This document shows, in pieces, positions 22,126 to 35,798 of a stretch of DNA of 64,000 bases (the first letter of the stretch is position 1; the number at the start of each line of letters is the position of its first letter). Under the pieces are notes generated by a model. The model saw only the letters and a list, made by a program, of their open reading frames with translations. It was not told the DNA's origin and made no database searches. Origin of the DNA: Nautilus pompilius (taxonomy: Eukaryota; Mollusca; Cephalopoda; Nautilida; Nautilidae); assembly GCA_018389105.1 (NCBI GenBank), contig JACATO010001177.1:47887-111886 (forward strand), given 5' to 3'. The position numbers and the translations under genes are program-made.

Positions 22126-23598
22126 TTTCTGTTATTTACAAGCAAAGTATATATATATTATATATATTTATATTTTTTTTTAAAGTCTTTGTTCTTGCAA
22201 TCAGTTAAGACAATTTAAATAAATGAAATGCGAATATTCTTAAAGTTTGTGCTGCAGAATATCTAAAAAATTCACAAAAGTTTCACTTTTATATTAATAC
22301 TTGACAAGTGATATTATTAATACTTGACAACTTGCAAATTATACAAATATGAAAAATATAATAAAATTAACATTTCTTTAAAAAAATATATAACAAACAG
22401 TTATTTCTTAAACCAATCAGAAGGTGTTCGCCTGTATATAGCGGCAAAAGACCCATCGTTATAACTGGTGAAATAACTTTCTTTACTTAGAAAATAAAAG
22501 GCTCGCATTTATTATAAAACAGGAAATAATATTTGCTGTTTCAGTCAAATCTCCAAGTATCACCACCTTCAATTTATTCAGGATATCGCCAGATCTCCGC
22601 TTTCCTCTAGCGGTGTTTGCAGCCTAGGCCTTATGGTGAGTGCATAATGCCAGCCAATTTCTTCCTGTTTTTTTTTTGTTTTTTTTTTTAAAAAAAACGA
22701 TTGCCATCGTTTGCACTGTCGGTGGGAGGCTGATTCTTACCTCAACCGTTCCGTTAGACCAAAGCGTCGCCCATTCTCGAAACGTGCCAGATTTCCCATG
22801 ATTCCACGCTTGATCTTCCGGCGTAGCCGAGTGAATCTATCGTTCGTTACGTCATATCGTACGTTAGTTGGTCAGTTACACAGCACAGAAGGGCAAGATT
22901 CCGTAGAAGCAGAAGAAAGTACACACCTCTCCCCCTCCTCCCATGTAACGAATAAAGCAGGTTTTTTTTGTCCCATAATTACTGGTCTTTATATCAGCGG
23001 TCCATACTCTGAAGAATTCAGTCTCACCGATCTGCTAGGGACGCCTCTGGCATCGTGGGAGACAACAATCGAGTAATATCATTCCGAGTCGTCTGATTAT
23101 AGTTTGTTTCCTTCACTGTCGCCCCCTGGTGTGCGACCTTTGCTTGCATGATTGTCTGCCGCCACAAAGAATAATGAGAAGAAGAAGAAATGCGGTAGCT
23201 AGCGAACTTTGTCACCTCTAAATGGTTCATGCAATCTACCTAGCGGTGGGAGTACAAAACTTCCGTTACAGTAATGTATTATAAATAATAATAATAATCA
23301 TAAGATTTTTCTAAAAAAATAGAACTTCTTTGTAAAGCGAACGTATATTTACTGGATTTCAGTCTCTGTCTCTGATAGATGATGAGTTATATCTAAAAAA
23401 CAAAGACGGTTTTCTCCTTTATTTGTTTTCTTTAATCATATGCGCCTATGGTGATACAAAACAGCTGTTGTAGATTTATGGACAGAGATACCGACTCCTA
23501 CCTAATTCAGTACGTCTCGGGTGCAACGAGACTTGGAAATAGCGCGTCCCTCTGGTGGCGAGCTCAGCGCCGAGTGAAGGTAATCTCTCAGCGCTGCC
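22126..23598. other. Unique AT-rich sequence; poly-T/poly-A junction at 22669-22698
   Basis: It holds a T-run followed directly by an A-run near 22679-22698, and a 15-bp direct repeat (attaatacttgacaa) near 22294 and 22317. No gene was recognised. Confidence 0.5.
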
Positions 23599-23838
23599 AT
23601 GAAGCCGTCACCCACAAGAGGGCGCACACAGCGCCTGCTGGAGGTCTATCTCACCGACCACCTCGACGCGTTAAACGTGCTGGCCCGTCAGGTCATTGTT
23701 GTGGGCAGTTATATCCCCTACTTCACCCGACAGCTCAGGTCGAGGCCCGCAACACCAGCCGAGCTGGGGGTGGGGTGGGGTGGGGAAAGCACGTGGCAAC
23801 GGAAACATTGTGGCACGAAAACACCTGATGCACTCTGA
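23599..23838 (+). CDS. Possible coding exon, unidentified (79-codon open frame)
   Basis: The frame starts at an ATG in a good context (ctgccATGaag) and reads RLLEVYLTDHLDALNVLARQ then VIVVGSYIPYFTRQL. The composition is protein-like, with third codon positions strongly G/C (for example CTG, GTC, CTC, ACC, GAC). The likely coding part ends near 23733; the rest is low-complexity Gly/Trp from a GGGGT run. A weak donor-like AG/GT lies at about 23734. I recognise no family, and no second exon could be linked. It sits in a locally GC-rich, CpG-containing segment, so it may be a first exon; it may also be chance. Confidence 0.27.
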   Translation: MKPSPTRGRTQRLLEVYLTDHLDALNVLARQVIVVGSYIPYFTRQLRSRPATPAELGVGWGGESTWQRKHCGTKTPDAL

Positions 23839-25717
23839 CTAACCTAACGAAGGTCCCGAAAGTTTACCCTACGAAGAGTCCGCTTTAAATGTATAAGGCG
23901 ACCGTGGTAAACTCACGCCGACGGACTAAGTCAGGCCCTCAGAACGCAGGGTCCGCGCCTCAAACAAGAGGCCGTACTTCTATTTATAATAACATTAAGT
24001 GAACCCCACCCCCTATTTTAGCCTTGGGTAAGTGCACGGGTTTTAAAGGGAAATAATGTTAAAAAGGGGAAATAAAAGATATCGAATGGGATAAACACGG
24101 TAACATGGATGCCGGTGTCAGGGAATCAATTAGGTCTTTTAAAAGAGCCCGAGTGAAATAATTAAATTAAATATCCTGACGTTCAAAATTAGAATGAGGC
24201 TAATAGGATTAGGAAGTAGGTGTTTACTCTGAACACAAGTGGATTTTTTTTAACTTAATGTCTTCGTAAGATATTTTTAATTATTGTTTTTGTTTTGTTT
24301 TGCTGGCTGTTTTTGTTGCCATGTGTCACGAAACGTACAGAGTCAGACACGCCGGAAATAGCTGAGGCCGGTACCCGACCAGCCGCCCGGCACTCCGCTC
24401 GTGGCTCGGCAGTTCTATCAGGGCCCCGTTCCAATAAACACCGTAATAATCTGAACCGAAAGTTTACAGACACTCTCTTTAAGAGGGGGCTGACTTGAGC
24501 TACATCGCGCTGTCAGTCCTGCTGGACTGGGGGTGGCAGAAAAGAAAAAAAAACGAGGTCTGACATGTCATGACAAGTCTGACAAACCGCGGAGAGTCGG
24601 CCACACGTCGAGCTGACAAGAGCTACAATTGGCGCACCTGTTCACCGGGGGGTCAAGAATAGACACCGGACTCTAGAAACAGTAAAGCGAAAGTGCTGCT
24701 GCTGCTGTTGTTGTTGTTGTTTTGTTTTATTTTAAATTCTCCCCTCATTCAACAATCTGAATATTCTCAGATAGATCCGCGTCGGGTTCAATTATATAAT
24801 TATATGAGAGAGAGGTGACGTCAATAGAGAAAGAAAGGGACTACTAGTCTTTTTTAGTATGCGATAATATACTCTCGTTTTTTCTCACTCTTGGCGAGCC
24901 GGTTGCCCCCTTTGCAGTTGGGAACAGTTTCTGTTTTATTAGCCCAACTGATGGCACAATTCCTCTCATGTGTACCGTTGTTACTCCCTGTTCCTCCCCC
25001 TTTCCTTCTTTCTCGCTGTTGGAGACCTTCTCTGCAGAATCTGAATAAAGTTGGACGTTTATTCCCACGACGAACTTTTGAATCTCTTTTACGTTCCAGA
25101 AAACTCCTAAAAATATTCGAATTTCAACGTCTGTGCTCAGGTTAACGTCAAGCCTTAAGTCGGTGTCACATGATCTTCACTGTTAACCAATCAGGCGGAG
25201 GATGACTTCTTTAGTTGGGCTTTAGGAAGTATTCTTACTGTTAAAACGGTAGTCGGATTTATGTGGTTCGGCGTACAGTTTACTCGAGATAAGATGTTAG
25301 GGAACGCGAAAATAAGTAAGCGATTCGAACGTTTAGGCGATAAGAAGCGAATTCGCTAGGGAAGTCAATGAACTCCAGTAAACAAGGTCGCCACTCTAAA
25401 GTGAAGAGCCTAGCTAACATAACGAACTAATTTACTGGCTGCGGGGGAAATACACGACAAAGTAACACTACTCCAGCTAAGAACTAGTTCACCTCGCGAT
25501 TCTGACACCTCGCATGTGTTTCTGCCAGGCGTAGTTAGGTCAAATCTTTCTGCTACGAAGATTTCTTTCTGTCATCGTCTCTTTGTTTGTCCCGGGCTTC
25601 CTTTTGCTAAGTTACTTTCGTTTTGTCGCTAGCCCTTGTGTTGGATGCGGATGGGCGACACTTCAAACGTTCAGTTCGACCATCTCGTTTTGCATCGATA
25701 TAACTAGCCAACCGGCT
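23839..25717. other. Unique sequence, no gene recognised
   Basis: A (TGC/TGT)n run is at about 24694-24722, with a perfect TGACGTCA at 24816-24823. Short frames on both strands have no recognised domain. Confidence 0.45.
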
Positions 25718-25760
25718 CACGTTTCGGCGACCCCTCTCTGTCGCCATCAGCAGTCAGGAT
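25718..25760 (-). other. Hairpin motif resembling a Penelope-like element terminal/UTR motif
   Basis: On the minus strand: tgctgatggcgac, a short loop, gtcgccgaaacgtgag. GGCGAC (25726-25731) pairs perfectly with GTCGCC (25740-25745) across an 8-base loop. The pattern 'CTGATGatggcgac...gtcgccGAAACGT' is one I associate with the untranslated ends of Penelope-like elements. No GIY-YIG or reverse-transcriptase block was found beside it, so the link to such an element is inference. Confidence 0.35.
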
Positions 25761-27160
25761 CTGACCCGTGTGGGAATATGCTGATGTCGGATTTATTTAC
25801 GACAGATACTTTCAGGCTGTCACATACACACGGGAGGCCGGGGACGGCAGGTTATTAGATGCTCGGCTTTTTCTCTGCAGAGACGCAGGCAATCAGCCTG
25901 ACGTGTACCACTCGGTCATCAGTCGCGCTGCTCTCATACACTGCGATCAGGATGACGCGCCATAATCCTTTTGCCAATGCAGCAGCTGTCTCGAAGAATC
26001 TCCGGAGAACCAACTAGGGAGTATCCATTGGAACAATGACAGGGGGAGGGGACTGAGCTTTCCTCACAGACGTCTGTCACCACGTGAAATGTCCACCGTT
26101 GCCAGATTGGCGCAAGAAAACTACACGTAAGCCAATAAACCTTTCTAGTGAAACCCTAGAACCTTGGAGGGCGCATTAGTCCGATGAGAGTCGTCTTCGC
26201 CGTGTTGATGGTCGGAGGAGAGGACACGTATTTTATGACTGTAAAAGCTCGATCTTGTTTGTATGTCGAACCCTAAATGCCAATAGCAATGGTGAAGTTG
26301 GCTGTTTATCCGCCATTAGTTTAACACCCACAAACTTGGAATAATGATCGATCCCCCACCAAAAAAATAACAACAAAAAGAAAAGCCGATATAGTAAAAC
26401 CTTTGAGAAGTTGATAAAATAAACTTTTGGGAATATGACACAGACTACATCAGAGACTGGGGAAGCCTGATATTTAAAATTACGGATTCACAAAAGGTCC
26501 CCGTTATTCAATAAAAGAAACCTTCTAGAAAGTTTCCAAACGCATCTAACTAAAAACCGAAAACATTAGTATCGCAAAATCGGGCTACAGTTACTTCTTT
26601 CTGCAAAGAAACAATAAAATCTGAAAAATCTCTTAAAAACAACTTAAATTTTGAAATGACAAGCAGAAAGCATGTAAAATGAAACGTGGATATTAGAAAC
26701 ATTGTTTGGTTTTTAGTTGATTATATTATCGCCGTAATATGGCTTTAGATGGTTTAATGTGAGATGCACTTGAAGAACCGTATGATGAAACATCGTTTGT
26801 GATTAGAACGGTAACATAGCAAATTCTTGCAAAAATTACAACTAAGGCTGTACATTTCCTCAAATCTTTTAAAACAGAATTTAACTATTAGTATAAAAGG
26901 CCCCTTTTTTATAACAACATCGATCTTTATGGCCCCACAAATGTTGAATATTTTGTAAATCCCCTTTAAACGTATGTATGCATTGAACCTGTTTCTGTTC
27001 TTTTTGTCTAACCCCTTTTCTGATTTTGAGGTCTACGGATATATTATAGTAGTGAGCCGAGGTGGGTTAGATGAGGTGATATTGCGCTCGGCGACCCAAG
27101 CGAGTTACCCTCACACGGCTGAGAGGCTTTTGTGCGGAATACCCTGCAAGAACTCTTCGT
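25761..27160. other. Unique sequence, no gene recognised
   Basis: AT-rich from about 26240 to 26990. A short plus-strand frame at 25768-25965 has an internal polypyrimidine-AG (ctttttctctgcag), but no domain is recognised. Confidence 0.45.
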
Positions 27161-27215
27161 GTTTTAGATGTGAGAGGAAACCAGAGTATCCGGAAAAAAC
27201 AACGCAAACGGGCGG
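27161..27215 (-). repeat. SINE core fragment
   Basis: On the minus strand it reads tttgcgttgttttttccgga, then tactctggtttcctctcaca, then tctaaaac. It aligns with 14325-14370 (TTTGGCGTT ... CCG ... TTTCCTCTCGCACCTGAAAAC) and with 40015-40066. The 'tccgggtactccggtttcctcccac' theme is common in metazoan SINE-like repeats (from memory). The head and tail of this copy are not resolved. Confidence 0.45.
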
Positions 27216-30200
27216 ATACAGAAGTGAAAAGAGAAAGAGAGGATTTCCGTACGTAGCTGGCGGCATATGCCCATAGTTCTTGTTGAAATTTGAAAACTTC
27301 CCGTAAGTACAAGTTTACCGTTTTATAAAACAAAAAAGATAATTTATTCTTGGGATGAAAGTTTTTTTTTAATGTTTATTTAGCCGGACGTTTACACCTG
27401 ACAGGTTAGCGTACCGCCACGGTGACATTTCTTCACAAATGGTCAGCGTGGAGATCCAGAGGAATGTATTGTTAATATTAGACTCTCCGATCTTCAGATC
27501 CGAAGATTTCCCAGATATTGTTTCTTGCATTGGCCATGTTTACTTTAAATCCGCACACTTAATAACCCTCTTTACAAACTTAGGCGGGTAACAATTCTTT
27601 TAGATGGTGATATTGCAGATCAGCCGTTCTTGTCTCCACAGCGTTAAGAACGAGTTCGTCTTTCTAAAACAATCCATCGATCCTGCAGGAGGCTGTCCAG
27701 TACATAGGTACTTGTTAAAGGAATACATCTTATCGGTACATGGTACTATTTACCCGTCGTTATTCCAACCCGACCGTTAAAGCTGCAAAATGTCCTTTAA
27801 TTGTCTTTTTCGTTCTGGCGTAGATTCTCATAGTAGACTTGTTTCTGGTCTGCAGCATCATTTCCTCTACCACCGATTCTCAATGCAACTTTGACAGTAC
27901 GCTTCTTGCTTTTCTTTAGAACACCGAACAAAGCTGCTCACCCTGTTGTCGTCTCGCGCGCACCCCCACACACTCCATATTTTAATTCAGATCTACAATA
28001 ATACATATTTCAAAAGCAAACAATCAACTTCTACTCCCTTCTTTAAGATCTGTGAACCCGTTTATATGCCTTTCAATGAAATATGGAACAATGTAATACA
28101 AATCTCTTACTCCTTTCTTCGTTTGCCTTGAAGTACACACAGGTACGCATAAGGACACGGACAGTCTAGCGTTGAAAGAATAAATCAGCCAGGCGGATGC
28201 TTTGGTTCCCGGTGCGAAGAACAAGCCTAAATGTATCAGCGTGTCCATTCATCGCTGCAAAGTCATCAATAGGGCAGAGATCTGAAAGACGTTACTTTCA
28301 CGGTTTGTACACCGGCCACAAAGCGGATCTATGAGGATAATTGAAAACATGCATGCTTTCATCAGGTGAACTAGGATCGACCATACATAGTCGATCACGT
28401 GTCGAGGGTATTGCGTTACACCACGACCGAAGATGTTTCGATCTATTTTAAGGTATGACTTAGTGGGGTTTTTTTTATTTTTTATTTTTTTTTTAAATTT
28501 GACAGGGTCGAGGGGGGAAAACCAACATTCGCCACAAGAGGACGACGACGACGAGGGATTTGCGATCTCACGTGACACGGGAACCGCCGAAAGTCGGGCG
28601 TCCGCGTCTCCGCGGAGAATTCGGCATCGAAGTCCTTCGCAGAAACATTGCGACATTTGGAGATCGGTTGGCAACCCCCCCCCCTTAAAAATCGCGCGAC
28701 CCCCCCCCCCATTATCCGCCAAAGGGTTCGGTTCGCTCCATCGCCTGTGGCTGTGGTGGTGAGAGACACACTGGCGGAACAATGGGCACGGACCTACCAA
28801 CCTACCTAAACTAGAAAGGAAGTGAAAAGACCGGGCCCCCCTCCTCACCCAGGCTCGGTCAGCTAGAAAAGCCGTCATTGGCGGATCGTGGATGATCATG
28901 GGATTTTTCTTCCAGGTGCGCGATGCGCCGTCCTCGACCGTGTGCAACGCGACTATGCAAAGAGAGCAAGAAAGGCGATCGGTGCGGACGGTGTCGAGGC
29001 CAGCAGAATCTCGGTATCTTTCACTAACCGAGACATGCTATCTGATTTCGCAGGTGACTCGACGGCGCAGTGGGATGACGCGCTAATCTGGAGACCAACT
29101 CCTCCAGCCCTTTGTACTGTCCAAAAAAAACAGATATGCCCCCCTCCTCCTCTTACTCTGCAAATTAACGTTAATGCACATCAAAACAGTTCTCCTCAGG
29201 ACCACACCAAAGTAGTGGGGGACAGAGAACGTGGATCCCCTGGCTCGTCTACTTAGCGCGTCGCCGTGACAGTCGTGGTCTGGACGAGGGAAATCGAGCA
29301 ACTGAATGGGGCGATTCGCCGCGAGTTTGCTTGACCCGGATGTGATGGGTGTGGACTTAGAGCGAAAGACAATGGACAATGGGGAGTAAATTAAGTGAGA
29401 GAGAGAATACGGAAGTTGAACATTCCGACCCGCGCAACTATTATTTTCACAGCTACACGTCAGATTTGCAGAAAGATTTGGTGTTCATCCAGTATTTTAC
29501 GCTCTGCTACCTACCAAGCGAAGGAATGCATATGAAAGGCTCTTCCAAATTGTTAAACTGGCTGGAACAGAAGTTTCCCCAGAATCTGTATCGTGTGAAT
29601 GGAAATGCATCATCCACTGCGATAAAGAATGTTTCACAGTTCAGGACCCAGGAAGAGAAGAGAGCTATCCACCTACCCTAAGAAATCTCCCTTTATTTCC
29701 TTAAGACACGGGAAGAGCTCGCCTTCGTTCGCGCACAGCACCAACAAAGAAGGCACTGGGGTACGTACCCCTGATGGCGAGAGAAGTCGAGAATTGTATG
29801 GCTGAAGTTAACTACTTCGATATCAGCGGTTACGTGAAGTTAACGTAAACCTCGAATACCAGATATGCATCAGACCGGGTACTTTCTTCATACCGCTTAT
29901 TTTAAAAAAAAAAAATGAATAATTAAGAACAATTTTTAGCAGTCAGCGCACGAGCCAGGCCGGGAAGTCTAGAGGCACGATCTGAAACTGCATAAAATGC
30001 CTTGTTTAGTGGTTTAAACGGAAGCAGTGACCATTCTGATCACGCAGATACTTTCATTTTCTCCAGGAACATCCTAGTTAAGTAGATTTATATTAATTGT
30101 CATCCGTCAAGTAACTTATGGCAAAGGAACGCCTTTAACGCCTTCTCATGACCGGTAGTTCACCTTGTTTTCTTGAATGAGTTTATTTTGGACGTAACAT

Positions 30201-31922
30201 GGCTTTTTGAGGGATAGTTTGCTTCCTCTGAAGACGGGTGAGCTTTTTGAAATTCACTCCAGGCTGCATTCCCCGCTATGGCTCCATTAGACTCCACAAA
30301 TATATGCAGCACAGTGCAGGTGTAAGGCTCTTTCAATCTCCTTGTACTTGATTGCAATGTCACTGCCTATCCTCGTTTGTTTATTGAAAAGCATTTGAAT
30401 TGCTGCTCTAATTTCAGTTTCCAAACGTATCCTCGTCACCACGATAACCATTTGCAATAGTTTCTCTCGCATTCAACCAGGTCCCATTTTCAGTGACTTG
30501 TCTCGAAACCCCATCCAAGAACATCTTCTCAACATCAGCCTTGAAATCTATCAGGATTCACATCAACGTATTCATCTTGGTGTTGATGGATCTAAACGGC
30601 TAAATATGTCCTTTTTTTACGTTGCCGTTCAGTCTCTTCGTCGTCATCAGTTTCTCTGTAACTTGGTTCGGAGTCTGATGAGAACTCCCCGGGACCGGCT
30701 CGCGCGACCAGGGTTAAATATAACTTATTGCAATGGTTAACAGCAGGATTTAGGAAGCTGTAGCTGTCATGTCAGTCCTAGTAATCTGACAGAATTTAGG
30801 ACGAATTATTTAATTTTTCTAACCATTTATACCTTGGTCTTGGATCGCATGAATTTTACACCGAATTTAAACTACCCGTCTCAGCTAAACTGCGATAGAG
30901 TTATTGTACAGTAAGTGCTACGTCAGCGTGACTGACGAAGGCTTTGGTTCTCGGCCGATAATAGCACTTCCTGGTTCTTTCAAGACGGAGAAGTGGGAGG
31001 AAACTACAGTTTTCCGAAGAGAAGCACCACGTAGCCGGATGGTGAAAGGGAAGAAAAGAAGCAAGAAAGGACTCAGGAAAGTACAGCAAACCGAGGCAGT
31101 ACCGCCCGGGACTCGAAAATGGGTTTACGCAATTTGACCTTTGTAGCTGATATAGTGAAAATAGGGAGCGCAAATTTGCCATTTTGCCTTTTAATTTTAT
31201 TCTCTTATGACCTGCGATGGGAGACCTCTTCACGATCTAGGTCCAAAGAGCCTTTGAAACCTTACATTCTTTTTCTCAGTCTAGTCTTGAAAAAACGACT
31301 CGATCAGCCAAATAAGTATCTGCTGGTTCAAAAGAAGAATAGAAGAAAGCTCGGGATCTGTTGTTTCCCGGCCAGTTTGTTAAAAAAAAAATCAGCCCTC
31401 TCTTTTATTTCAGTTCCTTTTGTATTTTCCTCTGTAGTCCTGTCTTGGGATTAGACTAACATCTGCGTATTGTAACAGAATGCGACAGGGGGCGAGGTTT
31501 GTTCTAATATTCTTACTTGGAGAAAATCGCGAATGAATATAATAGGAATTCCGCCTGTTCGACTTACCTCTGGCGGTAATCAAAACAGTTTTTTTAAAAA
31601 TGTATTTCGGTATTCAACTTTTTAGGATAATACAAGATTAGTTCTGGTGGTTGGTCTCAGGAGTGTTGCTTGGTGTTCGCTTTTGGCTGCTATTCACCGC
31701 GGGGTCCGAGACCCGGCTTCGCCCTCCAATGAGGAACGTGTCGCTGATGGTAGGAGGGCGGGTGAGTGCCCAGTCGATGTGTCTGAGAATTAGAGGACAA
31801 AGCAACTAACAAGTCCGGCTTACGCGAAGTCAATAAAAAAACACCGACGCTTTCACGGATGAAATGTTTTGGAACTGTAAAGAATAAAATGAAATAAAAA
31901 ATAAAAGAATTCCCTTACAACG
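27216..31922. other. Unique sequence, no gene recognised
   Basis: It contains GC-rich patches (about 28500-29350) with two C-runs near 28675 and 28701, and a T-run at about 28470-28494. The frame at 29379-29681 starts MGSKLS, a pattern compatible with N-myristoylation, but it shows no domain and no partner exon. I do not call a gene. Overlapping frames at 28249-28947 are chance. Confidence 0.4.
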
Positions 31923-32065
31923 ACAGAGAGAGAGAGAGAGAGAGGGGAGGGAGGGAGAGAAGAGGGAGAGGGATATATGAGGAGATATGTGAGAGAGAGA
32001 GAGAGGAGGAGAGGAGAGAGATGAGAGAGGGAGACCGAGAGAGAGATAGCTGAGAGGGGATGGGA

Positions 32066-32101
<36 letters not shown>

Positions 32102-32886
32102 TTGAGGAGAGAGGCGAGCTGATGAGAGAGAGTGCCGAGAGAGAGGAGAGAGCGAGGAGAGAGAGAGGAGATGGAGAGGTGAAGATTGAGACGAGAGAGA
32201 GAGATTGAGAGAGAGAGAGCGAGTTGAGAGAGATGAGAGAGAGAGGCGAGATGGAGAGAGAGAGGCTATTGAGGAGAGAGATTGAGAGGACGAGAGAGAG
32301 GATGAGAGAGGAGAGATTGAGATTGAGAGAGAGAGAAAGGGAGAGAGAGGAGAGAGGGAGAGAGAGAGTATTGAGAGATTGAGAGGGAGAGAGAGATGAG
32401 GAGAGGAGAGGGAGAGAGAGAGATATTGAGAGGAAGAGAGCGATTGAGAGAGAGATTGTTGAGAGTGACGAGAGGAGAGAGAGAGTTGAGAGAGAGAGAG
32501 CGGGAGATGCGGAGAGAGAGAGATTGGAGGCGAGAGATATTGAGAGAGAGAGAATTGAGAGAGAGAGAGATTGAGAGGAGGAGAGAGAGAGATTGAGAGG
32601 AGAGAGAGAGATGAGAGAGAGGTTGAGAGCGGAGAGATTGAGTTGAGAGAGAGAGAGATTGAGATGAGAGAGAGGAGAGATTTGAGAGAGAGAGAGATTG
32701 AGATTGCGAGAGAGAGATTGAGATTGAGAGAGAGAGATGAGAGAGAGAGAGATTGAGAGAGAGAGAGAGAGGAGAGATGAGAGAGAGATGAGAGAGAGGG
32801 AGAGAGAGAGATTGAGGAGAGATGGAGAGAGAGAGAGAGAGAGATGGAGAGGAGAGAGAGAGAGATGGAAGAGAGAGAGAGAGAGA
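31923..32886. repeat. GA-rich minisatellite (GAGAGAGATTGA units)
   Basis: A 964-bp purine-rich array, GAGAGA interrupted mainly by TTGA and TGA words. The 348-codon minus-strand frame (Ser/Leu) is a composition artefact. No higher-order period was resolved by eye. Confidence 0.94.
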
Positions 32887-35798
32887 ACCCCGGGTTCACT
32901 GTATGTTAAATTACGATCCGATGTAAAATCTCGCCGGACTCACCTGGATATTGACGGCTTTTAAATCCTTACCAGGGATTACAGAAATAATACACCCACT
33001 TCTCGCTGCTGGTCTGTCGTCAGAGAAACCAGCCGCATGGCTGGAACAGTGTTCCTCGTATGTTCAAGGTTCTGTGCTGCATTTGGCGGAGTTCTTTCGC
33101 TACTGGAGATTTCCACGCGTGTCTGGGGTAGGCTGTTCCACCTTTTAACCACTTTCGTACCAGTCGTAGTACTAAAAATGCTTGTGACGAGAACAGTCCG
33201 ACGTCATAAACTCTTATCTCCCGCAATATGGCCGCTGCGCATTTATTCCGCTAACTATCGCATCCGCCGCCACGTAATATCCGGTCCCTGTAACGCTGGA
33301 AAGAGTTAGGAGCCAGGTCAGACTTCTGACCTCGTAAAATGGCCGTTAGTCACGGGATCTTCCAATTTGCGCAGCACCTCGGGTGTCGCTAGGAAGAAGA
33401 AAAAGAACATAAAACATTATGCGAACAACAAAAACCACCACTAACCGCCCGTTTTCTTTCCCTACAGGAAAATCTCTATTTCTGTCCTTCAGGAGGACCC
33501 TATTTGATAAAAAGATGTTGAATTAATGCAAAGAGCTCAACAGAGATTCATTCTATCATTTAAAAGATGCTAAAGGACAATAAAATATTAGAGTTTCCCA
33601 GTTTGGACACTAAATTGTTAGAAGACCTGAAAGTAATTGACCGGACGTGGAATAACAATTGTTTAGAGTTCTTAGTGGCATCTTGGCCACGATTTCCGGA
33701 CACTGTTCGATATTAGAAAAGATTTCTGTTTTTTAGTAATGAAGTTGTTAAGAAATGCAATAGATGCCCGGTGAATGTAACCTGTAGTGATAACGTAAAC
33801 ACCTTTTTTAAAAAAAAATAAAAAATGGCGTTGATAGATACTTCCTTTTCCGTTGGGGCTTTGCGTTAATGATAATAACTTCCTATTTCTTTCTAACCAC
33901 TACATTCTATGCTAGTGTTCGGAAACCAATACTTTTGGTAATTCTGGCAATCGTGACTCTGTGCGGCTTTAGAAAAGCTGGGATATCACCAGTGATAAAA
34001 GTGAAGGATTTTCATTCTTACTGTTACAATAGATTAAAAGTTTTCAGGAGGAATCTAGCCCTAAAACAAGCCACTAGCCAAGACTGCAGATTAATCTGTT
34101 CGTTATGGCTTTGGTAAGATATGCACTGGGAAGGCAAAGAGATCCACAAACCGGAATACACGTGCACAGTAGATAAGCTAAGGGTGCCCATCTAGAAAAT
34201 GTCATTATTAGCAGCTCGTGCATCATGTGATCGCCGAGTCACGTGAGCCGTACTGGTCGAGCAAGTAGCACGACATTGGAAAAAAGAATGGCTCTGGCAC
34301 TCAACACTCAAAGACTAACACTGGAATGCGCGGTTGTCCAGTTTCTGGTCTACAAGTTGGGCGGCACAAAACTAGTTTTATTTACGTATTAACATGTCAC
34401 TGGCTTGAGATTAGTCCAAATTTAGAGCCTTTTAAAATAATTTATTGCGCAGATTACAAAACGGAATTCCTTCTCCTTTTATAGCAAGAACGGCGGCAGG
34501 TGTGGAGCTCTTCTCTCCCTTTGGGTTCACCCCCCCTCCCTTTTTCCTCGCCCGCCGATCTTTTCAAGTCGAATCGTGCTGGCATTTACGGCCCCAACTG
34601 GTGAAATCCGAACGGTACCGCAAAAATAACCGTAGTGGATCTCTCTCAATTAAAGAAAAAAAAATTAACCAGATCTATTTAAAGAAACTTTTAATGAAAT
34701 TACTGTTTCTTTTCTTTTCCCTCTCCGGTTAGGAAATTGTGCTTCTATTCCATAGATGCGACTGACATCAAAAGCCAGGTAAATCTTGTTAATTAACAAC
34801 ACCGCAGACAGCACACACTCGTATTGGTTTCTTACCTGTTAATGGAAGTCATGCAATTCATACACGTTACGCATATATATTGTTATCCTTGCCGCTATTG
34901 TCATTTATCTCTTGTCACCATGGTTTCGGTTATTGCCATTGTTGTTTTCATATCTGTTTATTTATCCTTGGCTTAGTTTCTACACAGGAAGCCCACCGCA
35001 GCTGAACAAAATTGTTCTTTGAACGTCGACGTGTTCTGCCCATCCTTTCCTGTTTATTTAGAGTTTTGACTTTTCGAAAATATCCAGCCACCCTGAAGAT
35101 GCCCCACCCCTCAGTCGGTCCATGGGTATGACCCTATCATTTCTAACAGCGGAGAACCATCTCTTGAAAGTATTTAACACGCGATCCAGGCCAAATGAAT
35201 GCATTTAATCCAAATGGCTACAACCTGGAAACAATCTGAACGTTGAGCTCTCTTTAGTTTTTTTGCTTATTTTAAAATTAAATATGAATTTGACGCCTGC
35301 GCGGTGTAGCCAAGATGAGGACCTACTAACCAAACCTACTCTGGATTTTAGCTTGTAACTTTGGTCCGCTCACTTGTTTGTTTGTAGATAGTGACAACTG
35401 TTGCTCTAAGCGTGTTTGTTCTACACTACGAACGGTAGAAAATAAGCCATAATTTAAAAATCTGACATCATATGTTCTTTGAAAAGACAATGAGATCTGA
35501 AGTCATAGAAAACACTTCACTGACGTTTGATTCAGATATTTATCTTATCTACGCTCGACACTGTACCATTCTGACCGAGTCGCACTTGTCAATGATTTAT
35601 AAAGTCCCTTCGGAGATCACGTGTCCACGTGATCGGTTTCAAATTGTCACAGTTATCAGTTTCGTCCATTAAGTATGGGGGGATTTACAAAGCGGTACGC
35701 ACTTCAATACGTTAATGTAACATTATTATGCAAATTCAGCGGGGTATAATTCGAATTTATGAAGCAAAATGGAAAACGTTTGGCCATGGTTGTATATA
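32887..35798. other. Unique sequence, no gene recognised
   Basis: A T-run followed directly by an A-run is at about 33803-33818. Frames at 33037-33309 and 33869-34117 have no recognised domain. Confidence 0.45.

Noticed and set aside
29379-29681. MGSKLS frame as an N-myristoylated protein
   Set aside because: The motif alone is weak; no domain, partner exon or conservation can be shown from the sequence.
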